Source: Erythrocercus mccallii (taxonomy: Eukaryota > Chordata > Aves > Passeriformes > Dicruridae). Taken from it: a stretch of 64,000 nucleotides of DNA. The position numbers and the translations under genes are program-made. The stretch spans positions 60,894-124,893 of the forward strand of contig VZRG01002094.1 in assembly GCA_013397435.1 (NCBI GenBank), read 5' to 3'. The notes under the pieces were generated by a model that saw only the letters and a list, made by a program, of their open reading frames with translations, had not been told where the DNA came from and did not search any database. Shown here in pieces: positions 61,831 to 64,000 of the stretch. Each line of letters opens with the position of its first letter. Position 1 is the stretch's first letter.

Positions 61831-61871
61831 GTTGTTGTTGTTGTTGTTGGTTTTGTTTGTTTGTTTGTTTT
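61831..61871. repeat. (GTT)n / (GTTT)n microsatellite
   Basis: Six GTT units are followed by about four GTTT units. This compound simple repeat may have grown from the poly(T) at 61824-61830. Confidence 0.9.
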
Positions 61872-61904
61872 CTTTGGGAGGTGGGAGAAGAGATGAGAAA
61901 AGTA

Positions 61905-62060
61905 TGTGCTTTGAAAGTCTTGGGTAATAGAGAATCCATCACAACCCTCAGTAAGTAATTTTAGTGGTTCATTCTCCTCTGTTGCAAATCTACCCTTTAG
62001 CTCGCATCTGCCTAATTTCAATTCCTTGCTCTAGGTTTTCTTGTCCTCTGGCAGACTGAG
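61905..62060 (-). mobile_element. old-type CR1 LINE fragment
   Basis: The plus strand reads 'gggtaatagagaatccatca', 'caaccctcagtaagtaattt', 'tagtggttcattctcctct' and 'cctaatttcaattccttgct', then 'ttgtcctctggcagactgag'. This follows the reverse complement of an ancient amniote CR1-type tail. It is strongly diverged and short, belonging to the same old lineage as 18.6 and 45.3 kb. Confidence 0.57.
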
Positions 62061-62064
62061 GCTG

Positions 62065-63290
62065 ATGCATTGCCAGATTTCCTTTCCCAGGGAAGGTGCT
62101 TGGGCAGGCCAGGAGCCCTTGCTGCTGCACTGGAGATAGACATTTCCCTGTTTTTCACTCAAGACTGTAGCTCTGTCCAGCTCCCTGCCCTGAAGCCTGC
62201 TCTTCCTTGCAAACTTTGCTCTCCAATAACCTTTGTATATAACATGGCTTTCATTTTTCTTCCAGATCACTGATAAAAGTGCTAGTGAACTTGCTTCAAG
62301 AAGACATCAGTTGAGAGCCACTAGGAAGATATTTTCTGCTTTCTGTTAACTTTGGAGATGTATCAGCTGTATCTAGTGTATTTTGTATCTTTCTAGCCTC
62401 TTCATTAACAAATCTTGCAAGACCAAGGCTTCCATACACAGTCCAAGTGTCTCAGTACCCAAATATGTAAATTCACTAAAAAGAAGAGAGAAATCAGATT
62501 GCTTGGATAAAATCTATTTCCTTACTTTCTAACTTGCTGGCAGAAACCATACAACTGCCTTCTAATTCCTCATTAAGTAAATCTCACATTAGCTATTGAT
62601 TCAACATTATTTGTTTTTTGTCACAAGAAAGGAACTAAAAAAAAAAAGAGGTTTTCTGTAGGTAAGAGGCTGTGTGGAAGAACATCTGTTCTGACTAAAA
62701 GCATCAGTTTATTGCGTAGCATTAATTGCCAGTACCAGTATGATACAGCAGTGCTTCAGAGTGAAACCACCCAAGGCTCCCACATTTTAACATCAGCATG
62801 GGCCTTCTAAACAGCCGTGAGCAAAATAAAAGTGCTCTTTGCCTGTGTGAATAACATTTCCCAGCAATGCACCTTATGTGGAAAGCAAGGGTGGCTTCTC
62901 AAGGAAATTGAAGGAAAAATAGGCCTTGTCCACAAAACACCCATCACAGCCTTTTTTTTTTCAGGTTTTTTTTTTTCTTTGTTTTCTGTTAAGGGGAGGG
63001 GGAAGCTGCGAGAAGGCTCAGGCAGAGACAAAAGACGAGATTTGTCTTCAAATAGCAGCACTTAAATGCTAAGCCCCAGCCACGGCAGGTGTTTCAATCC
63101 CTGATGAGCAGGTGCAGCAAACTGGCTATTGGGTCTTGCAATGCCCTCCAGCCAGATTAGACCATTCATTCATAGAAAGAAAAGGAATGTGCAAAGCCAC
63201 TGGGGATCTGGCCAAACGCTGGATGACTCTCAAGACCGCCAAGCTCCGAAAGTGCCCAAGGCCAAAATAATGGGAGCCTCCACTCAGTAG
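62065..63290. other. gene-free stretch, unique sequence
   Basis: No exon is recognised. Poly(A) of about ten bases is at 62637-62647 and T-rich runs at 62949-62976. GC content begins to rise after about 63060. Confidence 0.5.
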
Positions 63291-63299
63291 TGCCTGCCT

Positions 63300-63660
63300 T
63301 GCATCTGTTGCTCTGTCTCCTTGAGCGAGCCCGGCAGAGCGGCTGCCACCGCCCTGCGCCTGCCCCCAGCGTGCTCTCAGCCTGCTCATGTCCCCCGCCA
63401 GCACTGCCGTCTCCTCCCGTCCCGCTGTCCCGGGGAGGCAAACCTGGGCAGGAGGGCAAGGAAGGAGGCCTCATGGGGATGCCCTGTTCCCGCTTTCGGG
63501 ATTAGGGACGGGAGCTGAGGAGCCCAGAGGGTCCCCCAGACCCCTGCGGCAGGGCGGGGTGTGCGGGCGGGAAGAGGCGCTGCAGTGCTGGCGCAGGCGG
63601 CAAGGCTGTGTGCAGGGCTGCGCGCACAGCTCGGCCCCAGCCCCTGCCCATCTGGGCTCA
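63300..63660. promoter_or_regulatory. candidate CpG island
   Basis: CpG is rare elsewhere in the window but frequent here (GAGCGAGCCCGG, GAGCGGC, CACCGCCCTGCGCC, GGGCGGGGTGTGCGGGCGGG, GGCGCAGGCGGC, GCGCGCAC), together with high GC. Open frames exist on both strands, as expected in GC-rich DNA, but none shows a known motif. In birds such islands commonly mark promoters or first exons. No TATA box or clear transcription start is visible, so the direction of any gene is unknown. GC-box-like GGGCGGGG words are present near 63555. Confidence 0.5.
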
Positions 63661-63664
63661 CCGG

Positions 63665-64000
63665 CAAGTGTAAAGGCTGAGAATTTCTCTTGATTTGCTT
63701 CAGGCCTGCAGTTTGAGCTGGAAAAGCATCATGCCAATGAGTGAGGCCCTCAGGGCACACGTGGGCAGCCCAGGCAGGGTGACATGGGGAGGGGGCTCCT
63801 CAGCAGCAGCCCCTCACCAGGCAGCTGGGTCCCACTCCCCATGTGCCTGTGCCTGTGCCTGTGCCTGTGCGGGACGGCCCGTGGGGGAGACACGTGTTTC
63901 TCCTAAAACACTGCAAAATGGGAAACAGCTGAGTGCTGCCTGTGTGGGGCGGCCATGCTGCCAGCAGCTGGCTGTACCCCACACAACTGCAGGGCTGCCC
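63665..64000. other. GC-rich window end with hexamer repeat
   Basis: GC-rich unique sequence continuing from the CpG-dense patch. It holds the GTGCCT hexamer array at 63843-63870 but no recognised exon. Confidence 0.5.
63843..63870. repeat. (GTGCCT)n hexanucleotide repeat
   Basis: Four perfect GTGCCT units plus a partial fifth. It may be length-variable. Confidence 0.92.

Noticed and set aside
1..64000. CRISPR arrays, prokaryotic operons, tRNA or rRNA genes
   Set aside because: No regularly spaced identical repeats, no tRNA B-box-like sequences with a plausible cloverleaf, no rRNA segments; the sequence is vertebrate nuclear DNA.

Overview
The window looks like vertebrate nuclear DNA, most likely from a bird and probably a songbird. 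The main reason is the repeat content: CR1 LINE tails in both orientations, two solitary retroviral LTRs, no Alu/L1/B1-type repeats, few long microsatellites, moderate AT-richness, and no sign of bacterial gene density, operons or ribosome-binding sites. Assignment to songbirds rests on the general look of the LTRs and is tentative.

I recognise no known protein-coding gene. Nearly all open frames are short, lack family motifs and are chance frames or read through CR1. The window is best read as intergenic or long-intron DNA. The only coding candidate I would defend is one small terminal exon on the minus strand (7311-7409). It has a polypyrimidine tract plus CAG acceptor, 32 GC3-rich codons and a stop, sitting in AT-richer DNA. 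I cannot name its gene. The extreme right end (about 63300-63660) turns CpG-dense and may be a CpG island at or near a promoter.

Layout. 1-4.6 kb: unique sequence with a perfect 22-bp tandem duplication. 4.6-4.9 kb: decayed CR1. 5-12 kb: unique sequence with the candidate exon and one long unexplained frame. 12.2-14.3 kb: an AT array, then a purine-rich stretch. 18.6 kb: an old-type CR1 tail. 23.5-24.1 kb: two CR1 pieces. 27.6-28.2 kb: two CR1 3' ends facing each other. 30.5-31.0 kb: a good CR1 tail followed by a small repeat array. 32.9 kb: a three-copy minisatellite. 31.6-52.3 kb: mostly unique DNA with several TAAT/SOX-like motif-rich patches that look like conserved non-coding elements, plus a hairpin-rich patch at 36.7-37.0 kb. 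45.3 kb: an old CR1. 54.5-55.1 kb: the best CR1 copy. 56.0-56.4 kb: a probable solo LTR. 61.05-61.69 kb: a clear solo LTR with a perfect 5-bp target duplication. 61.9 kb: another old CR1 piece. 63.3 kb to the end: GC-rich.

The most unusual structural observation is that two CR1 3' ends about 27 kb apart (28.1 kb, minus; 55.1 kb, plus) are followed by the same roughly 98-bp non-CR1 sequence. I see no new enzymatic or defence system here. All repeat calls rest on remembered family consensus; no search was run.
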